From positions 34,358 through 98,357 of the forward strand of contig CACYKY010000008.1 in assembly GCA_902775135.1 (NCBI GenBank): 64,000 bases of DNA, in the 5' to 3' direction. This DNA is from an uncultured Bacteroidota bacterium. GTDB taxonomy: Bacteria > Bacteroidota > Bacteroidia > Bacteroidales > P3. The notes under the pieces were generated by a model. That model saw nothing but the letters and a program-made list of their open reading frames with translations, searched no databases and was not told the DNA's origin. Positions 7,703 to 17,784 of the stretch are shown one piece after another. The position numbers and the translations under genes are program-made. The stretch's first letter is position 1. Every line of letters starts with the position of its first letter.

Positions 7703-9958
7703 ATGGAAAGTCTTCCTGCGATATTTATGGATTTGGCCATCATCCTGGTGGCCGCCGGTGTCATTACCGTGGTGTTCAAGTGGCTGAAACAACCTTTGGT
7801 GCTGGGCTACATCATTGCGGGCTTCTTCATCGGCCCCTATTTCCCCTGGTTCCCAGCCATCACCGATGCTGCAAACATACATGTGTGGAGCGACATCGGC
7901 ATTGTGTTCCTCATGTTCGGCTTGGGATTGGAATTCAGCATCAAGAAACTGAAGAAAGTGGGTGCCACAGGAGCCATCACGGCAATGACCGAACTGGCCA
8001 TCATGTTCCTCATTGGGAGTTCTGTAGGCAAGATTCTTGGATTCTCGTCAATGGAGTGCACCTTCCTGGGATGCATGCTCTCCATCTCCTCCACGAGCAT
8101 CATCATCAAGAGTTTTGATGACCTGAGACTGAAGCAGCAGAAATTCACCTCGACGGTGACGGCCGTCCTGGTGGTGGAAGACCTGATTGCGGTCCTGCTC
8201 CTAGTGGTGCTGAGCACCGTGAGTGTCAGCAAGAGTTTCGACGGCGGAGCGCTGGTGGGCCAGATGGTGAAGCTGGTCTTCTTCCTGATAGCATGGTTTG
8301 TTTTCGGCATCTACCTGATTCCTACTTTCTTGCGCTGGATGCGCAAATACATGACCGAGGAAACATTGCTCATCCTCGCTGTCGGACTCTGTTTCGGAAT
8401 GGTGGTGCTGGCGGCGAAGGCGGGATTCTCCACCGCATTGGGTGCTTTCGTTATGGGAGCCATCCTCAGCGAGACCATCGAAGCCGACGTTATCCATCGC
8501 ATCGTCACCCCGTTGAAGAACCTCTTCGGTGCCGTCTTCTTCGTGTCGGTGGGTATGCTGGTCAATCCCGAGGTGCTGGTGAAATACATCGTTCCAATCT
8601 TGGTCATTGCACTGACAATCATAGTTTTCAAGAGCCTTTCGGCCACTATTGGCGTCACCCTCAGCGGCCGTCCGCTGAAGACCGCCATCCAAAGCGGATT
8701 CTGCTTCTGCCAGATTGGCGAGTTCTCCTTCATCATCGCCGGATTGGGATTGAGTTTCAAAGTGATCGACGAGAACCTTTATCCCATCATTGTATCCGTC
8801 TCGATCCTGACAACCTTCGTTACCCCCTACATGATCAAAGGAGCGCTGCCGTTCTATGGCTGGATTGAACCCAAAATACCCGCCCGAGTGAAGCGACGTT
8901 TGGATCAATACAGCGAGAGTGCCAACAAGAGTGGCGACGACAAGGTGGGCATCCGCACGTTCCTGCGCAAACAGTTGACCAATATCCTCATCTACGGAGT
9001 CATATTGGCGGCCATCACCCTGCTCTCCACCTCATTGCTGCGACCGCTGCTGGACACCCTCTTTGCCGACGCCCATATACCTCAGATTTGGAGCCGATTG
9101 ACGGGCATGGTGGCCACACTCATCCTCATGTCGCCCTTCCTCTGGGCGGTGGCGGTGAAGAATGTCAGCAAAGAGCGCTTCAAACAAATCTTTGAGACCT
9201 ATCGCCACAGCCAGGCGATGGTCATCCCGGTGATGCTGCTGCGCTATTTCGTTGCCCTCTTCTTTGCCGGATTGGTGGTAGGCAGCTATGTGAACCTCGC
9301 CTTGGGATTTCTGATGGTTGTTGCCTTGATGGTGGTGATGGCGGTTTTGTTCTCGCGCAAAGCCAACGGATTCTACGCCCAAATCGAAGAACGCTTCTTC
9401 AGCAACTTCAATTCGCGTCAGGCACAGACCTCCTTCCGTATACCCAAGGGCATGGAGAACGAGTTCTCGATGGAGCGCTTGCGTATGTCGCTTTATTCGC
9501 CCCTTGCAGGCAAGACCTTGGCCGCGGGCCGAATCCGCGAGGATTATGGCGCCAACATTGTCACCATAGAACGAGGCGACACCATCATCGACCTTCCCGG
9601 CAAGGACGACCTCATGATGCCGGGCGATGTGCTGACGGTTATCGGAAACGAAGAACAAGTCGGCAAGATGCGTGCCGCTGTCGAGGTGGAGGCCGACATT
9701 CTGGTTCACGACCGCTCGGACCACGAGCTTCACATGTATCGCTATCGGGTAGACCCTGACGGACCGCTTTGTGGCTTGGAAGTGGGCAATTCTCCCCTCT
9801 CGCGCCATCGGGCCATGGTCATAGCCATCGAGCGTGGCGGCGAACGCCTCGTAAACCCCGACCGCAAAACTGTCTTCCTCCCCGGCGACAGCCTCTGGTT
9901 CGTCTCCCCCGAGGAGATGACCCTTCACGGCTTCGAGAGCAAGATGGTTAAAGTGTAA
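7703..9958 (+). CDS. Cation:proton antiporter, CPA2 (KefB-like) with TrkA-C domain
   Basis: A 751-aa inner-membrane protein. Residues 1 to about 380 form a Na+/H+-exchanger domain with about 12 membrane segments, including the GFFIGP and FGLGLEFS motifs and ALGAFVMGAILSET. Then come a linker, a second hydrophobic block (about 430-560) and a C-terminal TrkA-C/RCK-like domain (about 590-680, containing MMPGDVLTVIGNEEQ) with a second related copy at the end (FLPGDSLWFVSPEE). It likely exports K+ or Na+ in exchange for H+ under ligand control. It stands alone, 42 bp before the S41 protease. Confidence 0.92.
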   Translation: MESLPAIFMDLAIILVAAGVITVVFKWLKQPLVLGYIIAGFFIGPYFPWFPAITDAANIHVWSDIGIVFLMFGLGLEFSIKKLKKVGATGAITAMTELAIMFLIGSSVGKILGFSSMECTFLGCMLSISSTSIIIKSFDDLRLKQQKFTSTVTAVLVVEDLIAVLLLVVLSTVSVSKSFDGGALVGQMVKLVFFLIAWFVFGIYLIPTFLRWMRKYMTEETLLILAVGLCFGMVVLAAKAGFSTALGAFVMGAILSETIEADVIHRIVTPLKNLFGAVFFVSVGMLVNPEVLVKYIVPILVIALTIIVFKSLSATIGVTLSGRPLKTAIQSGFCFCQIGEFSFIIAGLGLSFKVIDENLYPIIVSVSILTTFVTPYMIKGALPFYGWIEPKIPARVKRRLDQYSESANKSGDDKVGIRTFLRKQLTNILIYGVILAAITLLSTSLLRPLLDTLFADAHIPQIWSRLTGMVATLILMSPFLWAVAVKNVSKERFKQIFETYRHSQAMVIPVMLLRYFVALFFAGLVVGSYVNLALGFLMVVALMVVMAVLFSRKANGFYAQIEERFFSNFNSRQAQTSFRIPKGMENEFSMERLRMSLYSPLAGKTLAAGRIREDYGANIVTIERGDTIIDLPGKDDLMMPGDVLTVIGNEEQVGKMRAAVEVEADILVHDRSDHELHMYRYRVDPDGPLCGLEVGNSPLSRHRAMVIAIERGGERLVNPDRKTVFLPGDSLWFVSPEEMTLHGFESKMVKV

Positions 9959-10011
9959 CACAATAAAAAAAGAACTTTTTTGTTATTTCTGCATCAAAAA
10001 TGGTTTCGCAC

Positions 10012-11640
10012 ATGAAAAGACACATCATATATGTATGTATGCTGATGGCAGGCTTGGCCGCACAGCCGTTGCAGGCACAAAGCGACCGCAGTTTCGAGAT
10101 TGCCAAGAATCTGGAGATATTCTCATCGGTCTATAAGCAACTCAATCTGAACTATGTGGACGATGTGGATCCAGGCAAGGCCATCAAGGTGGCCATCGAC
10201 GCCATGCTGGCCTCCTTCGACCCCTACACCAACTATTTCCCCGAAAGCGACATTGAGGATGTAAAGCTCCAGCTGATGGGCGAATACGGAGGCGTTGGAG
10301 CCATCATCACCCAGCGTGGTGATTCTGTCTACATTTCGGAGCCCTACAAAGGCCTACCCGCCGACGAGGCCGGACTCAAAGCCGGCGACCGCATTGTGGC
10401 TGTCAACGGCGAGAGTACCCAAGGCAAGAAGGTGCCCGACGTGAGTAGCGCCATGCGTGGACAAGCCGGTACCACCGTCACCCTACGCGTTGAACGAGAA
10501 GGCAAAGAATTTGAGCGCACGTTGATACGCCGCGAAATCAAACTCCCCAATGTGCCTTATTCTGGTTTCGTAGGAGACAATGGCGATGTTGGCTATATCA
10601 AACTGGATGAATTCACCAACGATGCCGCAAAGAACGTCCGCGAAGCTTTTGTCAGACTGAAAAAAGAGAGACCTACCATGCGTGGCGTCATCCTGGACCT
10701 ACGTGGCAACGGCGGAGGCCTGATGAACGAGGCTGTCGACATTGTGAACATCTGGGTTCCCCGGGGCACCCTCGTGGTGGAGACCAAAGGCAAGGTGGCA
10801 AGCAAAAACATCAAGAGTTTCACCCGTCTGCAACCCGAGGACACCGAAATACCCCTGGCGGTGCTCATTGACGGATCATCGGCTTCCGCTAGCGAAATTG
10901 TCAGCGGAAGCTTGCAGGACCTCGACCGAGCTGTCGTTATTGGACAACGTAGTTATGGCAAGGGTTTGGTACAGAATATGTTGCCCATGCCGTACAACAG
11001 TCAGATGAAGGTCACCGTCAGCAAGTATTACATCCCCTCCGGACGCTGCATACAGGCCATCGACTACAGCCATAGAGACGAAAACGGCCGAGCCCTGAAG
11101 GTCCCCGATTCGCTCAAGACCGCCTTCAAGACCAAGGCCGGGCGCACCGTCTATGATGGTTTCGGCATAGAACCCGACATTGAAATAGAACCTGAATACA
11201 TGTCTAATCTCGCCATCGCGCTGATGCAAAAACTACTGATTTTCGACTACGCCACGGAATTTTATAGAAAGCACCAGGAAATACCTTCGCCAGAAACCTT
11301 CGAAATTACGGACGAAATCTACGCCGACTTCTGCCGCTATCTGAAAGAAAAGAATCTCACCTACAACACCGTCACCGAGCGCTTCATCAAGGATCTGCGC
11401 GAAGTGGCGAAACAGGAGAAATACGATGATGCCATCGAGCAACAGCTCAAGGAGATGGAATCGCGCCTGGCCACCGAGAAGGAGAGCGACTTGCAGAAAC
11501 ACCGCGACGAGGTTAGCGATATGCTCAAGGCCGAGATACTTACTCGCTACTACTACGACCAAGGTCGTCTGAAAGGAGCGTTGAAAAGCGACAAGGTGGT
11601 GCTGCGAGCTGTGGAGGAGTTGGGCAAAACAAGGAATTAA
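10012..11640 (+). CDS. C-terminal processing peptidase, S41 family
   Basis: A periplasmic serine protease of the CtpA/Prc type. A signal peptide (MKRHIIYVC..., cleavage likely after LQAQ) supports the ATG at 10012; an in-frame ATG at 10000 would add four residues. A PDZ domain (about 85-160, GVGAIITQRGDSV and AGLKAGDRIVAVNG) is followed by the S41 core with LRGNGGG and the catalytic Ser in GSSASASEI; the Lys lies about 25 residues later in QRSYGKGLVQ. A C-terminal helical region follows. It is complete, and is followed 11 bp later by the O-antigen-ligase-like gene. Confidence 0.93.
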   Translation: MKRHIIYVCMLMAGLAAQPLQAQSDRSFEIAKNLEIFSSVYKQLNLNYVDDVDPGKAIKVAIDAMLASFDPYTNYFPESDIEDVKLQLMGEYGGVGAIITQRGDSVYISEPYKGLPADEAGLKAGDRIVAVNGESTQGKKVPDVSSAMRGQAGTTVTLRVEREGKEFERTLIRREIKLPNVPYSGFVGDNGDVGYIKLDEFTNDAAKNVREAFVRLKKERPTMRGVILDLRGNGGGLMNEAVDIVNIWVPRGTLVVETKGKVASKNIKSFTRLQPEDTEIPLAVLIDGSSASASEIVSGSLQDLDRAVVIGQRSYGKGLVQNMLPMPYNSQMKVTVSKYYIPSGRCIQAIDYSHRDENGRALKVPDSLKTAFKTKAGRTVYDGFGIEPDIEIEPEYMSNLAIALMQKLLIFDYATEFYRKHQEIPSPETFEITDEIYADFCRYLKEKNLTYNTVTERFIKDLREVAKQEKYDDAIEQQLKEMESRLATEKESDLQKHRDEVSDMLKAEILTRYYYDQGRLKGALKSDKVVLRAVEELGKTRN

Positions 11641-11651
11641 AAAAAATAATC

Positions 11652-13193
11652 TTGTTCTCCGCCAAGGTCCATAGACGTATTTATTTCGTGCTTCTCACCC
11701 TCCTGGGTGGCTGCATGGTAACGTCGGTGTGGGCATCGAACCTGATGTGGGTGCTGCTGCTGTCCAATTGGTTGCTCGAAGGGCGCTGGGCGGAGAAATG
11801 GCAGATGGTCAAGCATAGCCGGTTGTTGCAAGCGGTGGTGGCGCTTTTCGTACTGAACCTGATGGGACTGCTATGGACCAGCAATATTGAGGAGGGTCTG
11901 TCCACCATCGAACGCCTGCTTCCGTGGCTCATTGTCCCTCTGGTGATACTAACCACGCGTCCTCCCGTCGGTCGCTCGCGCGATACCATACTCTTTCTCT
12001 ATGCCGGTACGGTCTTCGTGGTATCGGTTATCGGGCTGGTACGTTGGCTGACCATAGACGACTTGCCATATCGCGACATCGTACCATACGTTTCCCACAT
12101 CCGCTTCTCGCTTAATTGTTGCATGGTGATATTCTTGTGTGCCAGTGCGTTGTACCATTTACAGAAACCTGCTGTCACAGCCAAGCGCATAGGCTTGGTA
12201 GCACTGATGGTATGGATGTTTTTTTTCCTGTTGCTGCAACGATCGTACACGGCCTTTGCTGTCCTGACGGTGGCCTCTCTGGTGGCGCTCTTTTGGCTGC
12301 GGCTTCGCTGGTTGTGGTTGGCATTGTGGCTGCTGGTTGTGGGTGGAGCGGTAAGCTATGTGGCTGTTCAATATCATGACTACCATCACCTTCAATCCAT
12401 TGCCACTCAGCCGCTACCTTCCCACACTCCCTCGGGCAACCCCTATGTTCACCGCTGCGACGGTATGGTGGAGAATGGCAATTACGTGTTCAATTACCTT
12501 TGCCACAAGGAATTGGTGCAGCACTGGCCTGGCCGCAGTAGTGTACCCCTCGACAGCGACACTCCCTCGGGATTCAAGGTAGAGACCACACTCGTGCGCT
12601 ACCTCAACGCCCTCGGTTTGCCCAAGGACAGCACTGGAGTTGCCTCCCTTACAGATGAGCAGGTGGCCGAGGTGGTGGAGGGTGTGGCCAACCCCGTCTA
12701 TGCCCATGGGCCGATGCCCCAACGCATGCTCTATGTGCTCTTCTTCGAACTGGAGAACTATCGCTGCTATCGTGCTGTGACGGGATTCTCGATGTTGCAG
12801 CGCTTCGAATTGTGGCAAGCGGCTCTCCGTGTCATAGGGCGTCATCCTTGGATTGGAGTTGGAACAGGCGACCTGACCGACGCCATGGAGGCCGACTTCC
12901 GCGCCACCGACTCCCCCTTGCAAGGCACTGGTCTTCAGCCTCATAGTCTCTTCCTTTCGCTGGCGGCACAATTCGGGATGCTGCTCTTTGTCCTGTTGCT
13001 GCTGATGTGGCTGCGTTCCGCACAGCGTCTTCGCCGTCAGGGTGCGTTGCTTGTGGCTTGGACAGTGGTGGTCCTTGTGTCGTGCATCACCGAGAACACC
13101 CTTGGCACCCTCACCGGCATCCTCTTCTGCACATGGTTCATGGCCTTCAGACACCCCGATTCCAAACCTGATTCCACAGGGGTGAATGTGTAG
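11652..13193 (+). CDS. O-antigen ligase / Wzy_C-type polymerase-like membrane protein
   Basis: A 513-aa polytopic membrane protein with about 10-12 hydrophobic segments and a large soluble loop between about residues 240 and 400. The Wzy_C signature is the loop with GVGTGDL and the following His-Ser-Leu (PHSLFLSLAAQFG). Such proteins join or polymerise surface glycans on the periplasmic side. The start is uncertain: TTG at 11652 gives the longest good N-terminus, 11 bp after the S41 stop. The flippase at 16510 may serve the same glycan; no glycosyltransferases are nearby. Confidence 0.8.
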   Translation: MFSAKVHRRIYFVLLTLLGGCMVTSVWASNLMWVLLLSNWLLEGRWAEKWQMVKHSRLLQAVVALFVLNLMGLLWTSNIEEGLSTIERLLPWLIVPLVILTTRPPVGRSRDTILFLYAGTVFVVSVIGLVRWLTIDDLPYRDIVPYVSHIRFSLNCCMVIFLCASALYHLQKPAVTAKRIGLVALMVWMFFFLLLQRSYTAFAVLTVASLVALFWLRLRWLWLALWLLVVGGAVSYVAVQYHDYHHLQSIATQPLPSHTPSGNPYVHRCDGMVENGNYVFNYLCHKELVQHWPGRSSVPLDSDTPSGFKVETTLVRYLNALGLPKDSTGVASLTDEQVAEVVEGVANPVYAHGPMPQRMLYVLFFELENYRCYRAVTGFSMLQRFELWQAALRVIGRHPWIGVGTGDLTDAMEADFRATDSPLQGTGLQPHSLFLSLAAQFGMLLFVLLLLMWLRSAQRLRRQGALLVAWTVVVLVSCITENTLGTLTGILFCTWFMAFRHPDSKPDSTGVNV

Positions 13194-13264
13194 AAGCTTT
13201 CTTGACTGCACAATAATTTTATATTTTTTAAGTTATAGCATAAAATATTGTATTTATCTATATT

Positions 13265-14485
13265 GTGTACGAATACCACACTCTGGCCAATGGCCTGAAA
13301 ATCATACTGAGTCGCACGCCGTCGAGGGTTACCTATAGCGGTGTGTACATCAACGTGGGCAGCCGCGACGAGGCGGGATCCGACGAGGGCATGGCGCACT
13401 TCATTGAGCATTCGCTCTTCAAGGGCACCGAGCATCGCCGTGCCTATCACATACTGAACCGTATCGACGGTGTGGGCGGTGAACTCAACGCCTTTACTAC
13501 CAAGGAAGAGACCTGTGTCTACGCCTCCTCGCTTTCGGAACATTTGGAGCGTTGCCTCGAACTCTTCGCCGACATCCTATTTCATAGTACTTTCCCATTG
13601 CAAGAGATTGAGAAAGAGAAGGATGTGGTGCTGGAAGAAATCAATTCCTACAACGACTCGCCAGCCGAACTCATCTACGACCAGTACGAAGAACTGGCCT
13701 ATGAGGGACATCCCTTGGCGCACAATATCCTGGGCACCAAGCGCAATGTGAGGCATTTCTGTCCAGAGAGCATCATGCGTTTCATGCGGAGCAACTACAC
13801 ACCCTCGCGCATGGTGGTGACTGTGAGCGGTGATGTGAAGTTCGACCGACTGGTGCGCCTGTGTGAGAAATACTTCGGAGGCTACGCGAACCACCCATCG
13901 GCGGTGGACCGCACGCAGCGGCCAGTCTTCCGCCAGTTTGACCGCTATGTGAACCGCCGCACGCATCAAGCCCACCTGCTGGTGGGGTGCGAAGCACCAG
14001 ATGTCTACCACAATGACAAGACGGCTTTCACCCTGCTGAACAACATCCTCGGAGGACCAGCCATGAATTCACGACTCAACGTAGCCATCCGAGAACGATA
14101 TGGGTTCTGTTATAGCATAGAATCTCAGTTTGTTCCGTTTTCCGACACGGGCTTGTTCTACATCTATGCCGGAGTGGATCTCGACGCTCAGGAACGTGCT
14201 CGCAAGCTCATCATCGAAGAACTGATGCGTATGGCCGAGCATCCCTTGACAGAGGCCCAACTGCGTTCTGCCCAGCGCCAGATGGTGGGACAGATGGCTA
14301 TCAACGACGATTTCGGTATGAACGAGATGCAGTCCATCGGCAAGGCCTATCTGTGCTACGACCATGTGAACACGCTAGAGGAAATGGAGACAGATCTTCT
14401 CGCTGTCACTGCTGCCGACCTGCAGCGTGTGGCACAGGAACGTTTCGCCCCGGATTGTTTCAGCACATTGGTATATGGCAACTAA
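13265..14485 (+). CDS. M16 family zinc metallopeptidase (processing-peptidase-like)
   Basis: A 406-aa insulinase-type protease. The inverted zinc motif HFIEH (HxxEH, near residue 48) is followed by the distal Glu in the EEINSYNDSP region, and the C-terminal half is the usual inactive repeat (NNILGGPAMNSRL, RYGFCYSIES). No signal peptide is seen, so it is probably cytoplasmic, like Bacillus YmxG. The GTG start at 13265 is chosen because the family motif YHTLANGLKII begins just after it. The TAA stop leads directly into a period-8 repeat. Confidence 0.92.
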   Translation: MYEYHTLANGLKIILSRTPSRVTYSGVYINVGSRDEAGSDEGMAHFIEHSLFKGTEHRRAYHILNRIDGVGGELNAFTTKEETCVYASSLSEHLERCLELFADILFHSTFPLQEIEKEKDVVLEEINSYNDSPAELIYDQYEELAYEGHPLAHNILGTKRNVRHFCPESIMRFMRSNYTPSRMVVTVSGDVKFDRLVRLCEKYFGGYANHPSAVDRTQRPVFRQFDRYVNRRTHQAHLLVGCEAPDVYHNDKTAFTLLNNILGGPAMNSRLNVAIRERYGFCYSIESQFVPFSDTGLFYIYAGVDLDAQERARKLIIEELMRMAEHPLTEAQLRSAQRQMVGQMAINDDFGMNEMQSIGKAYLCYDHVNTLEEMETDLLAVTAADLQRVAQERFAPDCFSTLVYGN

Positions 14486-14515
14486 CTCATTAACACATTA
14501 GCACTTTGACGCATT
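14484..14515. repeat. Period-8 array filling an intergenic spacer
   Basis: Four octamers, AACTCATT, AACACATT, AGCACTTT and GACGCATT, run from the last two bases of the M16 stop codon to the base before the next ATG (14516). The spacer consists of nothing else. The same octamer style occurs at 31476-31507 and 18368-18391. Confidence 0.8.
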
Positions 14516-16513
14516 ATGATAATTGACTATCCTTGGTATTACGTCCTCCTTTGCCTGCTGGTGGGTGCGGCATATGCTGTCGTGCTCTATTTTGTGGGTC
14601 GGCGGACTTTCGGCAAGGTCACCAATGTGACGTTGGCAGTGCTGAGGTTTGTTGCAGTGACGGTTATCGCACTGCTGCTATTATCACCTGTGGCAAAGCG
14701 CACGGTGCACGAACGCCAGCAGCCTCATGTGGACTTGATTGAGGATCGTTCGTTGTCGGTGCAGATGAGTGCCGACTCCGCATTCGCGCTCGCCAACCTT
14801 TACGAGGATATCGCGAATCATTGCCGTACAACGCTCTCTTCCGATACTTCCAACGTAGGACGGACCGACCTCGGTGGAATGCTCGACAAGATCAATCCCG
14901 ATGCTGCCGCAGTGGTGCTCTCGTCCGACGGCATCAACAATCATGGGCAGAATCCCGTTACTGTGGCCGAACAACTCGGCATGCCGGTCTATACCATCGC
15001 CCTTGGCGACACCACTCCACGTCGGGATGCAGCCCTTGCCAACCTACGACATAACCGGATAGCCTATCTGGGCAATAGCTTCCCTGTGGAAATTACCATT
15101 GGCGCCCACCGCCTGCGTGGCCGAGGTGCGCGACTCACTGTGGTTGACGGCCTCGGACACAATGTGGCGTCTCAGCGGGTGGAGTATACCGATGACGATT
15201 TCTCCACTACATTGTCGTTCAATATCAAAGCCGAGATGAAAGGCTTGCAGAAGTATGTAGCCACGTTGACGGTGGCCGAGGGCGAAGTGGAACTCGCAAA
15301 CAACCGTCAGGCCTTCTACGTGGATGTCATCGACGGACGCCGAAAAGTACTCATCTTGGCCAACGCACCCCATCCCGACCTTGGTGCGATGAAGCAGGCC
15401 GTGGAAAGCAATCCCAATTATGAGGCATGTGTAATTACCGCCGATATGCTCCAAGGTGGGCGTATGCGTCTGCAGGACTCCAACTATAGTCTCGTAGTGC
15501 TCCACAACATCCCTTCTACCACCCATGCGGTGCCCAAGGATCTGGAAACCTTGCCGAAGGTGTATGTCATTGGTTGTCAGACCGACCTTCCTCGATTCAA
15601 CGCCCTGCGTGCCGGTCTGGAGATTGTCTCCAGGACCAAGAAGAGCAGCGAGATGACGGCTGTGTACAACAGCGGGTTCTCTCTCTTCAACCTTGATGCC
15701 GTTGACGGTGAGGCCGTTGAGCAGTTTCCTCCATTGGATGTGCCTTTCGGCGAGCAGAAGGCATCGGCATCGATGCAGTCGCTTTTCACATCCCGTCTCG
15801 GAAGCATCGACACCCGTCAGCCATTGGTGGCAGCTTCGGTGCAGGGTAAGGCTCACCTTGTGTTTGTTTGGGGAGAAGGGCTGTGGAAATGGCGTCTTGC
15901 CGACTACCAGAACAATGGCTCGCACGAACACTTCGACCGCTTGATTAGTCAAATGGTCAACTTCGCCGCTGTTACCGACCAGCGTGACCGCTTCATTGTG
16001 GAAACAGAACGACACTACTCGGAAAACGAGTCCATCGTTGTTAACGCACAGCTCTACAACGATGCATACGAACTCTTCAACACTCCCGATGCCACATTTA
16101 CCCTCATGGGAGATTCTGCCAATGGCGACTTCAACTTCACCCGTCGCGGTGACGTTTACACGCTGTCGCTCGGCCGTCTGCCTGAGGGAATCTATCGATA
16201 TAAAGCCACCACACACTACGACGGAAACACCCTTGTTGCCGAGGGTTCCTTTGCAGTCGAGGCACTCCACCTGGAACAGGCCAATCTCACAGCCGACCAC
16301 ACCCTGCTGCGATCCATTAGCGCTGTCACCGGCGGACAGATGTATTATCCCGACCAGCTCTCGGAGCTAAGCGAGCAACTTTCAACCCTCAAGCCTGTTA
16401 TTTACACTCATACTCGCTTTTCCGAACTCATCGGACTACCCTGGGTGCTTTTACTGATCCTACTGCTGTTGGGTGCGGAGTGGGTGCTGCGCAAATACTA
16501 TGGTGAGATATGA
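14516..16513 (+). CDS. VWA-domain membrane protein, unknown function
   Basis: A 665-aa protein with two N-terminal membrane helices (about 6-26 and 38-62), a von Willebrand A-like domain starting with a MIDAS-type DRSLS (about 78-82) and containing VVLSSDGINNHG, then beta-rich segments, and one C-terminal membrane helix (about 640-658). It resembles BatA-related large exported proteins of Bacteroidota of unknown role, possibly in envelope stress. The ATG follows the octamer array, and its last four bases overlap the flippase start (ATGA), so the two are coupled. Confidence 0.75.
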   Translation: MIIDYPWYYVLLCLLVGAAYAVVLYFVGRRTFGKVTNVTLAVLRFVAVTVIALLLLSPVAKRTVHERQQPHVDLIEDRSLSVQMSADSAFALANLYEDIANHCRTTLSSDTSNVGRTDLGGMLDKINPDAAAVVLSSDGINNHGQNPVTVAEQLGMPVYTIALGDTTPRRDAALANLRHNRIAYLGNSFPVEITIGAHRLRGRGARLTVVDGLGHNVASQRVEYTDDDFSTTLSFNIKAEMKGLQKYVATLTVAEGEVELANNRQAFYVDVIDGRRKVLILANAPHPDLGAMKQAVESNPNYEACVITADMLQGGRMRLQDSNYSLVVLHNIPSTTHAVPKDLETLPKVYVIGCQTDLPRFNALRAGLEIVSRTKKSSEMTAVYNSGFSLFNLDAVDGEAVEQFPPLDVPFGEQKASASMQSLFTSRLGSIDTRQPLVAASVQGKAHLVFVWGEGLWKWRLADYQNNGSHEHFDRLISQMVNFAAVTDQRDRFIVETERHYSENESIVVNAQLYNDAYELFNTPDATFTLMGDSANGDFNFTRRGDVYTLSLGRLPEGIYRYKATTHYDGNTLVAEGSFAVEALHLEQANLTADHTLLRSISAVTGGQMYYPDQLSELSEQLSTLKPVIYTHTRFSELIGLPWVLLLILLLLGAEWVLRKYYGEI

Positions 16514-17784
16514 AACTGTGGCCCAACATACGAGAATCGGTCCTTGTCAAGGAGGCCGCCACAGTGGTGAGCGGTAACGTCCTTGCTCAAGTCATCTCAT
16601 TGTTGGCTTATCTGGTCCTAACGCGAATTTTTTCGCCTTCCGACTATGCTCTCTTCAATATCTTCTACTCCTACATCGAAGTGTTGGTCATCCTCTCCAC
16701 CTGCAAGTATGAACTTGCCGTCATTGTGGCGCAGAACGAACACGAGTCCACCGCCATCCTGCGTTTTACTTTGCGGATGAATGCATGGGTTTCCTTGTTG
16801 CTACTCACCATCGCTGCGACGCTTTATCTCACTGGGGCCCTCCCAGGCGACTTTTCCTCCCTGGGGGCGATAGTTCTGCTCATCCCGCCGATGGTCTTCT
16901 TCTCTGGGACGTCACGTGTCTACTCGGCACTTTTCAATCGGCTGCATCAATATCGTCTGATTGCAACCTGTGAGACCACCAACGCCACCATTGGCTCCCT
17001 ACTTAAGGCTTTTTTGGGTCTCATGGGGTTGAAACAGGCCGGTCTCCCGCTGGGAGCCGTTTTGGGACAAGCCGCAACAAATATGTTTTATCGTCTACGC
17101 CTGCGCCGTCTGCCCTTGCCGCATCCATCTCATAGTGAGCAATTTGTCGCTGCGCGCAAGCATCGCAATTTCCCCCTCTTTGTGGCCAGCAAAGACTTCA
17201 TCAATAGCCTATCTTCCAGTTTGCCATTCCTATGGCTGGCACTCTATTTTGACCGCGTCGATGTAGGCCTCTTCGGGTTGGCGTTCACTATCGTTTTCCG
17301 TCCGGTCAACCTCATCAACAACGCCTGCGAGCGTGTCCTCTATGCCCGTACAGCCGAGAGTGTCCGCGGTCGCCAGAGTATCGTGGCTACCATTCGTCGT
17401 TTCCTGTTGGTGGTCAACGCTATAGCAGTCCCTACCGCCATTGTGGGATGGTTCGTTGCCGAACCCCTGTTTACCTTCCTCTTTGGAAACAGATGGATAG
17501 GCTGTGGTATCTACGTACAGGCCCTGCTCCCCTGGATTGTTCTCTCGCTGAGCTCCACTTCCTTAATGTTCATTTCCAATATCTTTTCTACCCAGCGCAT
17601 CGAGTTTGGTTTCTATCTTGTTCTGCTAGCACTTCGCATAGCGGCCATTGCTGTTGGCATTCATGCTGGAAATTTCCTATTGGCCATACGTCTATATGCA
17701 ACAGCAGGGGCGCTTGTTGCGGCGTCCCTGCTGGTGTGGTATCTGTGGCAGGTGAAACGTTACGAGCGCTCCCTTACCAGTTGA
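16510..17784 (+). CDS. Polysaccharide flippase (Wzx / MATE-like, MOP superfamily)
   Basis: A 424-aa protein with about 12-14 membrane segments and the N-terminal pattern of Wzx/RfbX flippases (ASGNVLAQVISLLAYLVLTRIFSP-like order, with FSPSDYALFNIF). It likely moves a lipid-linked glycan to the periplasmic face. Start ATG overlaps the preceding stop. The end overlaps the convergent lipoprotein gene by 11 bp, so the two transcripts are antisense at their 3' ends. Confidence 0.87.
   Translation: MKLWPNIRESVLVKEAATVVSGNVLAQVISLLAYLVLTRIFSPSDYALFNIFYSYIEVLVILSTCKYELAVIVAQNEHESTAILRFTLRMNAWVSLLLLTIAATLYLTGALPGDFSSLGAIVLLIPPMVFFSGTSRVYSALFNRLHQYRLIATCETTNATIGSLLKAFLGLMGLKQAGLPLGAVLGQAATNMFYRLRLRRLPLPHPSHSEQFVAARKHRNFPLFVASKDFINSLSSSLPFLWLALYFDRVDVGLFGLAFTIVFRPVNLINNACERVLYARTAESVRGRQSIVATIRRFLLVVNAIAVPTAIVGWFVAEPLFTFLFGNRWIGCGIYVQALLPWIVLSLSSTSLMFISNIFSTQRIEFGFYLVLLALRIAAIAVGIHAGNFLLAIRLYATAGALVAASLLVWYLWQVKRYERSLTS

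Noticed and set aside
16510..17784. Capsule or O-antigen locus together with the O-antigen-ligase-like gene
   Set aside because: No glycosyltransferase or sugar-nucleotide genes lie between or near; the two genes are separated by unrelated genes.
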